DNA from: Slackia faecicanis
GTDB lineage: Bacteria; Actinomycetota; Coriobacteriia; Coriobacteriales; Eggerthellaceae
Length of the DNA: 64,000 nucleotides
NCBI RefSeq assembly: GCF_003725295.1
Contig: NZ_QICB01000005.1
Location: 62,001-126,000, forward strand
Direction of reading: 5' to 3'
Under the pieces are notes generated by a model. It made no database searches. It saw only the letters and a program-made list of their open reading frames with translations, and was not told the origin of the DNA. Within the stretch, counting starts at the first letter, position 1; every line of letters starts with the position of its first letter. The position numbers and the translations under genes were made by a program. Shown piece by piece: positions 18,601 through 28,513 of this stretch.

Positions 18601-18745
18601 GGTTCACCTCTCGCGCGTCGTGCGCCTTCATAGCTGTTTTTCGCTGCGCATCATAAAACAGCTGCGGCGCGCGCATGGCGAAACCCCCGCGACCACAGAA
18701 AACAAGCAGCGCGAACCCGCGCGGGCGGCGCACGCGTCCCGAAAC

Positions 18746-18773
18746 GAGGAAACGCCCCGCAGGGCGTTTCCTC
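18746..18773 (-). terminator. Hairpin after the MFS gene, likely terminator
   Basis: A perfect 12-bp stem (GAGGAAACGCCC / GGGCGTTTCCTC) with a 4-base loop lies 38 bases after the MFS stop. The T-rich tail is short (GTTTC), so termination may be weak. Confidence 0.55.
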
Positions 18774-18811
18774 TCGTCGCAGCGGCCCGGCCGAAACGAC
18801 CGCGTGCCGAG

Positions 18812-20032
18812 CTAGATTTCGCGCATGGCCTTCATGGCGAGCGCGTACACCGTAAGCGCGATCCAGGCGACCGCAAGGACGAACGAGGTCGTGCCCACGC
18901 CGACGATTTCGATCACGATCGAAGTGGCGAACACGGCCACCGGCGTAACCACCAGCATCAGCGAGTTCTGCGTGCCGAGCGCGGCGCCGCGATGCTCGTC
19001 GGGGATCAGGCCGTACACGAAGAAGCCGAACAGAGCCGACACCGGGCCCGAGGCCAGGCCCAGAAGCGCCGCGCCCAGCAACAGCACCTCGTAGGACCAC
19101 AGCGAACCCAACGCCGCCACGCCGAACGCCATACCGACGAACGAGACCACATACCATGTGCGGCGCTTGAGCGAGTAGGCGCACTTCGCATAGCCGAGCG
19201 AGCCGATGAGCGCGCCCACCGACATGGCCGACAGCACGTAGCCCAGAAGCGTCGGGGCGTTCTCCTGCGTGAAGAACACGGGCAGCACCATGCCCTGATA
19301 GCTTCCCATGACGATGACGATCAACATGCCCAAGACCACCGACGCGCGCAGCACGGGATGGCTTGCGAACAGGACGTGCACGCCTTCCTTGGTGGATGCC
19401 AAAGCCGTCTTGACCAGGCCCGTGTCGGATTTCTTCATCTCCTCGGCCTTTGCGGGAACGCCCACGGCGCGCGGCACGAACAGCGTGACCACGGCGGCGA
19501 TCGTGGACATAGCGGCCGTCAGCCACAGCGTGTTCGCGGAGCCCAGAAGGCCCATACCCATCGAGGCGACGGCGGGGCCCACGATGACGACGAGGTTTTC
19601 GACGGACTGGGCGACGCCCATGAACTTCTGCAGCTCGAGCCCGTCGTGCTTGACCACGGCCGGCAGCAGCGTGTCGCGCGCCGTCATGCCGGGGATATCG
19701 CCCACCGCGCCGATGACGCCGCACAAAACGAACCAGCCGAACGACAGGCCCACCGTGGCGTCGATGATCGGAAGCGCCGCGATCGACGCGGCCGAGATGA
19801 TGTCGGAAATCACCGAAAGGTCGCGCCTGTTCATGCGGTCGAGCAGCGCGCCGCCGAACACGCCCGCCAGAACCTGAGGCACGGCGCACACGATAGCGAG
19901 CGTGCCTGCGGCAAGGGCGTCGCCCGTCTTGGCGAGCAGCACGAGCGGCAGCACGACGCCCGCGATCGAATTACCTAGCAGGGAAAACGAGTTCGATATG
20001 ACAAAAGGCAAGGTGGCTCGCAGCTTCGCCAT
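18812..20032 (-). CDS. MFS exporter, probable multidrug efflux
   Basis: The 406-residue protein has 12 predicted membrane helices and the MFS loop motif GGALLDRMNRRDL after helix 2. The overall pattern matches the DHA-type or MFS_3 efflux permeases. The ATG at 20032 follows AAGGA, so I chose it over an upstream in-frame start at 20071. It lies downstream of a merR gene on the same strand. Between them, at 20084-20104, is a 10-bp dyad inside a long -35/-10 spacer, the classic site at which MerR activators act. Drug- or metal-induced efflux is a reasonable inference; the substrate is unknown. Confidence 0.85.
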   Translation of the reverse strand: MAKLRATLPFVISNSFSLLGNSIAGVVLPLVLLAKTGDALAAGTLAIVCAVPQVLAGVFGGALLDRMNRRDLSVISDIISAASIAALPIIDATVGLSFGWFVLCGVIGAVGDIPGMTARDTLLPAVVKHDGLELQKFMGVAQSVENLVVIVGPAVASMGMGLLGSANTLWLTAAMSTIAAVVTLFVPRAVGVPAKAEEMKKSDTGLVKTALASTKEGVHVLFASHPVLRASVVLGMLIVIVMGSYQGMVLPVFFTQENAPTLLGYVLSAMSVGALIGSLGYAKCAYSLKRRTWYVVSFVGMAFGVAALGSLWSYEVLLLGAALLGLASGPVSALFGFFVYGLIPDEHRGAALGTQNSLMLVVTPVAVFATSIVIEIVGVGTTSFVLAVAWIALTVYALAMKAMREI

Positions 20033-20075
20033 GAGGGGTTCCTTTCTCGACCGACGATATCGTGATGACACCCCT

Positions 20076-20107
20076 TATGAAAAACTATGACGTAACGTCA
20101 TAGTCAA
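20076..20107 (-). promoter_or_regulatory. MerR-type promoter/operator for the MFS gene
   Basis: On the minus strand a TTGACT -35 (20107-20102) and a TTCATA -10 (20081-20076) are 20 bp apart, too long for an ordinary promoter. A perfect dyad, ACTATGACGT and ACGTCATAGT around one central base (20084-20104), fills the spacer. MerR proteins bind such dyads and untwist the DNA to activate. Confidence 0.7.
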
Positions 20108-20309
20108 TGCGCCGACCGGCAGCTGCGTTGCGATACACAAAGCCGACACAAACGAAGAATAGACGCCACGCGTGATGCATCTGCCCCGCCGGCATACCGC
20201 GCGCCGCAGGCGGCGAAGCGCGAAGAAGTGCATGCGCACATGACGCAGCACGGCGGGCGCATGCCGACGAAAGCCCGAAGAGGCCGCGCGGCGGGCGAAT
20301 GCGGCGCGC

Positions 20310-21191
20310 CTACGACGCAAGGCGATCCATGAGCGCCCGCAACACGCCGGCCGACACCCGCTCGCTCATATCGCGCTGGGCAGCATTGAGCGTTTCCATG
20401 TCGTACATGTCGAACACGTCGTTGACCAGGCCTTCGCCTTCCCCCGCTCCGGGCAGGCCGCCCGAGTCGGAGCCGGCGAACGCCAAGCCGGACGGAGACG
20501 CCATGGCCTCGATCCGCTCGCGCGAAAGCTCCCATCCGTAGCGCTCGCAGCCCCGCTCGAGCAGCGGCAGCATGAACGCGACGAAATCGTCGGCGAGGCG
20601 TTGGCGGTCGGCCTCGGCGGCATCGGCGGGCAGCGCGTAAAGCCGCTCGTTGAGCTGCACGTAGCGATCGGTCCGGTTCGATTCGCTCAGCAGCTCGAAG
20701 AACTGCACCACCGATTCGGCTTCGTCCGAACCCGTCGCGATCAAGCGGTCCACCAAAAGCAGGCCCGCGAGCTCGGTTTCGACGAAGCGCGCGCTTGCGC
20801 CCGCCGCCTTCAGGCGGGCGACGTGTTCGCCGAAAACGGGCGGAACGTCGGGCGCGATCGAACGTTCCCGCAGTTCAGCGATGATGCGGCGCTGCTCCTG
20901 CAGATGCTCGATGCGCTCGGCCAGTTCGGCATCGAGCGCGGCGAGCGCCTCGTCGCCCGATTGCGCGGCGGCGCCGGGGCCTTCTTCGTCGAGCATTTCC
21001 TTGACCTGTTGCAGCGAGACGCCCAGCGACGCAAGACGTTTGATGCGCAGCACACGCGCCACATCGGTGGCGCCGTAGACGCGGTACCCGTTGGCGGCGC
21101 GGGGAGGCTCGGGCAGAAGCCCCATATGGTGGTAATGCCGCAGCGTGCGCACCGTCACGCCCGCAAGGTCGGCCACTTCTTTGCTTCGCAT
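20310..21191 (-). CDS. MerR-family transcriptional regulator
   Basis: The 293-residue protein has an N-terminal winged helix of MerR type (RSKEVADLAGVTVRTLRHYHHMGLLPEP, then NGYRVYGATDVARVL). A dimerisation helix rich in Glu and Leu (about 75-110) follows, then a roughly 180-residue alpha-helical C-terminal region resembling TipA-like or antibiotic-sensing MerR proteins. No conserved metal-binding cysteines are seen. It starts three bases after the larC stop, so it is co-transcribed with the lar genes. The probable target is the MFS promoter at 20076-20107. Confidence 0.9.
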   Translation of the reverse strand: MRSKEVADLAGVTVRTLRHYHHMGLLPEPPRAANGYRVYGATDVARVLRIKRLASLGVSLQQVKEMLDEEGPGAAAQSGDEALAALDAELAERIEHLQEQRRIIAELRERSIAPDVPPVFGEHVARLKAAGASARFVETELAGLLLVDRLIATGSDEAESVVQFFELLSESNRTDRYVQLNERLYALPADAAEADRQRLADDFVAFMLPLLERGCERYGWELSRERIEAMASPSGLAFAGSDSGGLPGAGEGEGLVNDVFDMYDMETLNAAQRDMSERVSAGVLRALMDRLAS

Positions 21192-21194
21192 GGC

Positions 21195-22559
<1,365 letters not shown>

Positions 22560-22591
22560 GAGCAGACCTCCGTTTTCCTTCTTCGCCGCGT

Positions 22592-23368
22592 CTATGCGCG
22601 CACGCGCGCGTGGTCGATAAGCGCGGCCTGATAGCCGCCGCCGAAACCGTTGTCTATGTTGACCACCGACACGCCGCTCGCGCACGAGTTGAGCATCGCC
22701 AAAAGCGCGGTGACCCCGCCGAACGAGGCTCCGTAGCCCACGCTGGTGGGCACCGCGATTACCGGACACGACGCCATGCCGCCGATGACGCTCGGCAGCG
22801 CGCCTTCCATGCCGGCCACCGCCACCACCGCCTGGGCACGGGCGATGTCGTCGGCATGCGCCAGCAGGCGATGGATGCCCGCCACGCCCACGTCGTAGAG
22901 GCGCACCACGCGGCTTCCCAGCATCTCGGCCGTCAGCGCCGCCTCTTCGGCCACGGGCAGATCGCTCGTGCCCGCCGCGGCCACGACCACATAGCCGTTG
23001 CCGTCGGGCTCGGGAACGCCGCCCACGACGGCCATGCGCGCATCCGCGCGATACGAGAAACACGCCCGGTCCTCGGGCGCGAGCAGGGCCTCGAGTTCGG
23101 CGGCCTTGTCGGCATCGACGCGCGTGGCCATCACGCGCTCCTGCCCCGCCGAACGCAGGGCGCCCGCGATGCCCGCGATCTGCGCGGCCGTCTTGCCGGC
23201 GCCGTACACCACCTCCGACACGCCCTGGCGCACGCCGCGCTGCATGTCGGGCTTGGCATACCCCAGGTCGCGAAACGGCGCGGTCTGCACGCGCGCGGCC
23301 GCCTCGGCGGCGTCTATCTCGCCCGCCGCCACGGCCGCGAACAGCGCTTCGAGTTCCTTCTTTTCCAT
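22592..23368 (-). CDS. larB: LarB, nickel-pincer cofactor carboxylase/hydrolase
   Basis: LarB carboxylates nicotinic acid adenine dinucleotide and releases AMP, the first step of nickel-pincer cofactor synthesis. The 258-residue protein has the PurE-like core with AAGTSDLPVAEEA, YDVGVAGIHRLL, VAGMEGALPSVIGG and PTSVGYG, all typical of LarB. It starts nine bases after larE and ends 32 bases before larC. An AGGGG site precedes the ATG. Confidence 0.93.
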   Translation of the reverse strand: MEKKELEALFAAVAAGEIDAAEAAARVQTAPFRDLGYAKPDMQRGVRQGVSEVVYGAGKTAAQIAGIAGALRSAGQERVMATRVDADKAAELEALLAPEDRACFSYRADARMAVVGGVPEPDGNGYVVVAAAGTSDLPVAEEAALTAEMLGSRVVRLYDVGVAGIHRLLAHADDIARAQAVVAVAGMEGALPSVIGGMASCPVIAVPTSVGYGASFGGVTALLAMLNSCASGVSVVNIDNGFGGGYQAALIDHARVRA

Positions 23369-23377
23369 AGCCGCCCC

Positions 23378-24046
23378 CTATGCCGTTTCGATCGAACGGG
23401 CCGCCGCATTAAGCGCCGCCTGCGTGAGAGGCGCGCCTACGGGGGCCTTCGTGGCCAGGCACGAGAAGCTCGGCTTGTCGGCCGTCGAAACGCCGAGCGC
23501 GCGCGATGCGTTTCTCACCTGGTCTTTCGTGAATCCCGCCCGGCGCAAGGGCGAAACGACGCCCAGCTCGGCCAGCGCCTGGAACCCGGGGCGGCGGGCA
23601 GGGTCGTCCGACGCGTTGGTGCCGTCCAGCAGCACCGTGCGCCCGTCGCGCGCCATGGCGTCGAGAATCGTCGAGAAGATGAATCGCTTGCAGCGGTAGC
23701 AGCGGTCAGGAGCGTTGGCGCAAACGTCGGCTTGCGAAAGGATGTCGGCCTCGATAACCTCGAAATCGGCGCCCGTCTCGCGCGCCACGCGCTGCGCGTC
23801 GGCACGTTCGAACGGCGCCTGAAACGCCGTCATGACCATATAGGCCTTCACGTCGACCCCGCCGTTCACCAGGGCGGCCAGCAGAAAGGACGAATCGCAT
23901 CCACCCGAAAACGCCAGGCCGTAGCGCGCCGTGCGGTCGAGGCCGACAAGCGCATCGCGCCACGACGGCGGCGCGGCCTCGCCGCAGACGGGCGCGCCTG
24001 CGGCCCTCGCATCGCTGCCGTATGTATTCGCTTCGGCGATCTTCAT
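23378..24046 (-). CDS. larE: LarE, sulfur transferase for nickel-pincer cofactor
   Basis: LarE adenylates the cofactor precursor and replaces its carboxylate oxygens with sulfur. The 222-residue protein has the PP-loop SGGCDSS (47-53). Three cysteines sit in conserved places: C116 and C119 (CYRCK) and C196 (KPSFSCLATK). That pattern fits LarE enzymes that hold an [4Fe-4S] cluster and supply sulfur from it, rather than those that sacrifice a single cysteine; this assignment is inference. The protein is shorter than many LarE, missing part of the C-terminal domain after about residue 220. It leads the larE-larB-larC-merR run; larA is not in the window. Confidence 0.88.
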   Translation of the reverse strand: MKIAEANTYGSDARAAGAPVCGEAAPPSWRDALVGLDRTARYGLAFSGGCDSSFLLAALVNGGVDVKAYMVMTAFQAPFERADAQRVARETGADFEVIEADILSQADVCANAPDRCYRCKRFIFSTILDAMARDGRTVLLDGTNASDDPARRPGFQALAELGVVSPLRRAGFTKDQVRNASRALGVSTADKPSFSCLATKAPVGAPLTQAALNAAARSIETA

Positions 24047-24191
24047 GGCGCACCTTTCGCGACATGGCCCTGCGGCACGCCGTGCCGAACCGCCGCAGCT
24101 GCCCGCTTCTTCAAAACGTTTTCGACCACTTTACGCGAACTCGGCGCCGCGCGTCCCCGCAAGGCGCGCGTCGCATGAAAAACAGGCGTCC

Positions 24192-25184
24192 TTACGCCTT
24201 GCGCCCCGCGCGCACCGCCAGCTCGGCCAGCGCGCCCATGCACGTCTCGTCGGCGCCGAGGGCGGGTATGTACGCGAAGCGCGCGTCGTCGACGCCCGCG
24301 GCCTGCGCCGCCGCGCGATACGCCTGCGCAGCTTCGATTTCCACCTCGAACGACGTCTCGATGCAATCGACCGAGAATCCCGGACACACCACCGCCACGT
24401 CACGCACTCCCGCTGCGGCCAAACGCTCCAGCTCGGGCACGAGCATGGGGCCCTGCCACTTCCTGCTGTCGAAACGCGACTGGTACGCCACCGACACGTC
24501 GGACGCGCGCATCCCGAGCGCATCGGCCAGAAGACGCGCCGTTTCCTTCGTCGCCTCCACGTAGGTGTCGCCGCGCTTGGCGAACGACACGGGAACCGAA
24601 TGAAACGAAACAACCAGCTTCGAACCCGGGACATGCGCCCATGAGCGACGAACCGATGCCGCCAGGGCCTCGATATAGCCTGGCGCGCTCCAGTATTCTT
24701 CGACGAAGGCCGAATCCGTCCCATCGAACGCCGAATCGGCCAATGCCCTGTCGAACTCCTCACGACACGTTCCCGTGCAAGCGCGCGTGTTCTGCGGATA
24801 TAGCGGAAGACCCACGATGCGGTCGGCCCCGGCCTCGCGCAACTCGCGCAGGCCCGCCTCGATCGACGGGCTTCCATAGCGCATGCCGAGGCGCACGACG
24901 ACGGACTCGCCTGCGATCGACGACGCGCAGCGCTCCACGGCTTCGCACTGGGCGCGGGAATCGATGAGAAACGGGCTTCCTTCGGGCGTCCAGAACGCAC
25001 GATAGCGCGGCGCCGTCTTCTTCGGCCTGTTGGGCAGGATGAACAGGTTCAAAATGGGCCGCCACAGAAACGGCGGCATGTCCACCACGTTGCGATCGGA
25101 CAGGAACTCCTTCAGATACGGACGGATCGCCTCGGGCGTCGGTTCGTCGGGCGTGCCGGTGTTCATCAGCAGGATTCCAAGCAT
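24192..25184 (-). CDS. hemH: Ferrochelatase
   Basis: Ferrochelatase inserts ferrous iron into a porphyrin in the final steps of haem synthesis. The 330-residue protein has the LLMNTGTPDEP start, the catalytic histidine in VVSFHSVP (H195), YQSRF...KW, and CPGFSVDCIET with the conserved glutamate (E276). The start is set at ATG 25184, where family homology begins and an AGGGGAAGA site precedes it; the open frame extends further upstream. Whether it uses protoporphyrin or coproporphyrin cannot be told from the motifs. It stands apart from the lar genes by 145 bases. Confidence 0.92.
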   Translation of the reverse strand: MLGILLMNTGTPDEPTPEAIRPYLKEFLSDRNVVDMPPFLWRPILNLFILPNRPKKTAPRYRAFWTPEGSPFLIDSRAQCEAVERCASSIAGESVVVRLGMRYGSPSIEAGLRELREAGADRIVGLPLYPQNTRACTGTCREEFDRALADSAFDGTDSAFVEEYWSAPGYIEALAASVRRSWAHVPGSKLVVSFHSVPVSFAKRGDTYVEATKETARLLADALGMRASDVSVAYQSRFDSRKWQGPMLVPELERLAAAGVRDVAVVCPGFSVDCIETSFEVEIEAAQAYRAAAQAAGVDDARFAYIPALGADETCMGALAELAVRAGRKA

Positions 25185-25338
25185 GACAGATTCTTCCCCT
25201 TTTAAAGCATCGTTCGATACGCGCTTCGAGCAGCGCGCGGCCAACTATAGTATTTCGAACGACGTTCAGGAGAAAACGCCTTTTCAAGCGCCTTATTTAC
25301 GTCGAAATGCGTACCCCGAACGGGCTATGAGAGGCATC

Positions 25339-25390
25339 AAAAAACGGCTGTCGAACGGAGCGACCTAGGTCACACCCATCCGGCAGCCGT
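25339..25390 (-). terminator. Terminator of the Tat flavoprotein gene
   Basis: ACGGCTG (25344-25350) pairs with CAGCCGT (25384-25390), and an inner GACCTAGGTC palindrome (25362-25371) may fold within the loop. Six T follow on the minus strand. It lies 94 bases after the flavoprotein stop. Confidence 0.65.
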
Positions 25391-25483
25391 CTTCGGGAGG
25401 GGAATCTCGTCATTGCACGCAGCCGTTAAATGCGGTGCCGCCGCATGCCGCGGCAGCACTGGACGGCTTTAGGGCTCGAATCT

Positions 25484-27253
25484 TTACGCGTCGAACTTGC
25501 CCTGCGCAAGATCGCGGCCAAGCAGGTATCCGAACGTCAGACAGTTGATGCCGTAACTATTGCCCGGAATGGCGAAGTTGTATGTGTTGGCATACATATC
25601 GCCGACCATGGCACCGACGTTGAACAGACCGGGAATAGGTTTGTCGTTCTCGTCACACACTTCCATATCGACGCTCGTGCGCAAACCGCCCATAACAGTC
25701 ATGAACATTGCGTAATTGCGCGCCGCGTAGAACGGACCGGTCTCATCGATGCGCACCATGAAATCAGGGTTCTTATAGAAATCTTCGTCGACGCCCTTGT
25801 CGCACAGCTCGTTATAGCGAGCGACGACGGCTTTCAGCTTATCAGCATCGAGCCCCAGCTGAGATGCGAGGTCATCAAGCGTATCGGCCTTATAGTACGA
25901 GCCGTCTTCCACGCCCGCATCCCACATGGAAACAAGCTCTTCGGGAGTCAGCGGGGGAAGCGTGTAGTCCATTCCGAAGGTGTACCACTCATGTCCTTTA
26001 TCCAGAATCGCCTGCGGATAATTGGCCGTCCAGATACCCCATGCCTCGTTATTGGGCTGAGAGAGCAGATGATTGGAGCTATACGGTGACGAGATGTCCT
26101 CGCGCTGATAGCGCTCGGTATTGTCGTTGACATTCAGCCCCATATGAAAACCGCACGGCTCATGGCTACCGCCCCATGCCCCCTGCATCATGGGCGCTGC
26201 GGGATAGGCATGCTGCCAAGCAGCACCCGCCCATAGGCCCATTTTCTGACCATCGCCTCCATAGATTCCAGTCAAATTGAAACTTGTGTTGTAATCGATT
26301 TCACCTTGCTCGTAGCCGACAAGAGGCAGCACCTGCGGGCAGTAGGCCGCAAGCATCTCCTTGTCGTTGGAGAAGTCTCCGGTTGCCAAAACGACCGCCT
26401 TGCGAGCCACGAACTTCACATAGCCGCCGCCGTTCATTTTCGAGGCCACAACGCCCGTCACGCGGCCCTCTGCGCCCTCTTCGCGAATAAGCTGTTCTGC
26501 CTTGGTGTCGTAAATGATTTCGACGCCGTATTCCTTCGCCTTGGCTTCAAGCGCCTCCACCGCGCCCTGCTGGCCAGTGGAGACCATGGTCGAATCGCCC
26601 TCAGTAGAGAACGCGTGCGCGTAATTGGGACCCATATCGAACGTGTTATCACGCTCCATGATCACTTCAAGACCCGCCTCGCGCGCGATGTCGATCATCC
26701 AGTTCATAGCCTCTTCTGAATGATTGTACCCCTTCATCCATTTGCGCTGGTCGATAGCAAACGAAGCTGCACGCATCTCGTGGTAATAAAACGGAACAGG
26801 GTCGAACGGCTCGATTCCCAGCTCCTCCATGACCTTGGAATTGCGCGCATAGTTCGATCCGCCACGCGAAATAGGAGCGCTCGCAGCGGAAAACAGCGTG
26901 ACCTTCGCTCCGTTTTCAGCGGCAGAAACAGCCGTCGTGAATCCGGACATACCGCCTCCGACCACGATGATGTCGTTTTCGACGGTTTCGACGATTTCGT
27001 CGTCGGAAATAGGATCGGGAGGAACCATGAACGACCATTTAGGCATGGAATCGGTGAGCTTCAAAACAGCATCGCCGGAATCGACAGCGCCTTCAGTCGG
27101 TCCGCCGGAAGCGGCGCCGGAATCCTGAGCAGGCTTGGGAGAAGAGCAACCCGCAAGTCCTACCGCAGCAGCGCCTGCTGCGCCAACAGCTCCGAACTTC
27201 AGAAAATCACGACGCGAAAACCCCTTATTCGCAGCATTTTCCATTCCCTTCAT
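25484..27253 (-). CDS. Tat-exported FAD-dependent reductase (fumarate reductase flavoprotein family)
   Basis: This 589-residue flavoprotein has a Tat signal (SRRDFLKFG) and a lipobox-like LAGC at its end, so it is probably exported folded and lipid-anchored. The Rossmann motif VVGGGMSGFTTAVSAAENGAKV binds FAD, and the C-terminal CGQ-like region of the family is present as YGINCLTFGYLLGRDLA. No FMN-binding or haem domain is fused, so an external electron donor is needed. Family members reduce fumarate, urocanate, acrylates or steroids; the substrate here is not predictable. The start at 27253 was chosen for its AAGGAGG site. A LysR gene is divergent at 27471. Confidence 0.9.
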   Translation of the reverse strand: MKGMENAANKGFSRRDFLKFGAVGAAGAAAVGLAGCSSPKPAQDSGAASGGPTEGAVDSGDAVLKLTDSMPKWSFMVPPDPISDDEIVETVENDIIVVGGGMSGFTTAVSAAENGAKVTLFSAASAPISRGGSNYARNSKVMEELGIEPFDPVPFYYHEMRAASFAIDQRKWMKGYNHSEEAMNWMIDIAREAGLEVIMERDNTFDMGPNYAHAFSTEGDSTMVSTGQQGAVEALEAKAKEYGVEIIYDTKAEQLIREEGAEGRVTGVVASKMNGGGYVKFVARKAVVLATGDFSNDKEMLAAYCPQVLPLVGYEQGEIDYNTSFNLTGIYGGDGQKMGLWAGAAWQHAYPAAPMMQGAWGGSHEPCGFHMGLNVNDNTERYQREDISSPYSSNHLLSQPNNEAWGIWTANYPQAILDKGHEWYTFGMDYTLPPLTPEELVSMWDAGVEDGSYYKADTLDDLASQLGLDADKLKAVVARYNELCDKGVDEDFYKNPDFMVRIDETGPFYAARNYAMFMTVMGGLRTSVDMEVCDENDKPIPGLFNVGAMVGDMYANTYNFAIPGNSYGINCLTFGYLLGRDLAQGKFDA

Positions 27254-27470
27254 CGCAAACCCTCCTTGGAACTTTTCATGCAGGGGCATCCGAAGCCGCC
27301 CCGTTTCCTAGAATCATAGAAGTGGCAGGCGCCCTTAACGAGCAGCTTCCCGTTGCCCGGAGCGCAGCAATCCGTTGCACTCAGCAGGCCGTCCTCCCGC
27401 CCCATTGCCGCACCACGTTCCCTGCGCTATAAAACCGTTACACCGTAAACATGCTGCAAGGAGGGGCATC

Positions 27471-28379
27471 ATGGAGATACGGCAACTCGAATACGTCGTA
27501 GAAGTGGCTAGGCGCGGAAGCTATACCAAAGCCGCAGACGCCTTATTCGTTTCGCGCCAAGGCCTAAGCAAAGCTATCAAGAATCTCGAATCCGAAATAG
27601 GGCGACCTCTTTTCCAGGGAGTAGGAGGGCGGCTGAAGACCACGAACACAGGCGAGGCATTCGTAAGGGCCGCTGCGCCGGTGGTTTCGTCTTTCGAAGA
27701 GCTTGCTTCACGGTTTTCAAACCAGAAAAAAAGTCAAGAGCAGCAGTCACTCTCGATCGCGGTCGCGCATGGCGTCATGCTATCGCTGCCGCATCACGCC
27801 ATCGCACGATTCCAGCGCGCAAACCCCGATATCCTTCTGTCGCTCGAAGAGGTGACCACGGAAACTGCGCTCGACATGGCCGATGAAGGAGAGGCCGATG
27901 TGGCCATCGTCGGGTCGGCTCCCTGCCATCTGCAAGATTTCGATACGCTCTTAGTGGTGAAGACGGGAATATATCTCTACGTGCCCAAGGAAAGCCCTTT
28001 GGCGAATGAAGACATTCTGCCCTTGAAAAGCCTTGATAAGCAGCCGTTCATCACTACGGGAAAACGAAACCACCTGCACCGTTTTTTCATCGAGCAATGC
28101 GGTGCTTCGGGAATCGCTCCGCACATCCTTTTCACTACATCGGACATACCCATGCTCGTTGAACAGGCCGAAAGACAGAAAGCGTGTTACTTCGGTTTCC
28201 CGCCCTCGGTCAAAAAAACGGACAAGGAGACTCATGTGCTCAAGCCCGTTGATATCGGACACGAAGCATGGTTCGGCACCTATGCAGTCAAAAGAAAGGG
28301 CGCGCCGCTCTCCGAAGCAGCGAAAGCATTCTGGTCGTACCTTTCGCATGAAGTCTCGCATGCTGCGACGACGCAATAA
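27471..28379 (+). CDS. LysR-family transcriptional regulator
   Basis: This 302-residue LysR regulator has its winged helix at residues 1-60 (MEIRQLEYVVEVARRGSYTKAADALFVSRQGLSKAI) and a periplasmic-binding-protein-like effector domain (about 90-295). The ATG is preceded by AAGGAGGGG; an upstream in-frame start is not supported. It is transcribed away from the Tat flavoprotein gene across a 217-base region, the usual arrangement for a LysR protein and its target. A TATAAA (27428-27433) could be its own -10. It probably controls the flavoprotein in response to that enzyme's substrate. Confidence 0.92.
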   Translation: MEIRQLEYVVEVARRGSYTKAADALFVSRQGLSKAIKNLESEIGRPLFQGVGGRLKTTNTGEAFVRAAAPVVSSFEELASRFSNQKKSQEQQSLSIAVAHGVMLSLPHHAIARFQRANPDILLSLEEVTTETALDMADEGEADVAIVGSAPCHLQDFDTLLVVKTGIYLYVPKESPLANEDILPLKSLDKQPFITTGKRNHLHRFFIEQCGASGIAPHILFTTSDIPMLVEQAERQKACYFGFPPSVKKTDKETHVLKPVDIGHEAWFGTYAVKRKGAPLSEAAKAFWSYLSHEVSHAATTQ

Positions 28380-28513
28380 GAAAAGAGTGCCTGGTAGACG
28401 CCGCTCTGCGGCTATTCATGAATGCCGCCTGGCATAGGCCTGACGTGCGGAGTATGCTTCGCCATGCATGAGGCATGCCGCGCAGAGCGCGCGCAGCGAC
28501 CAAGGAGGACCCC

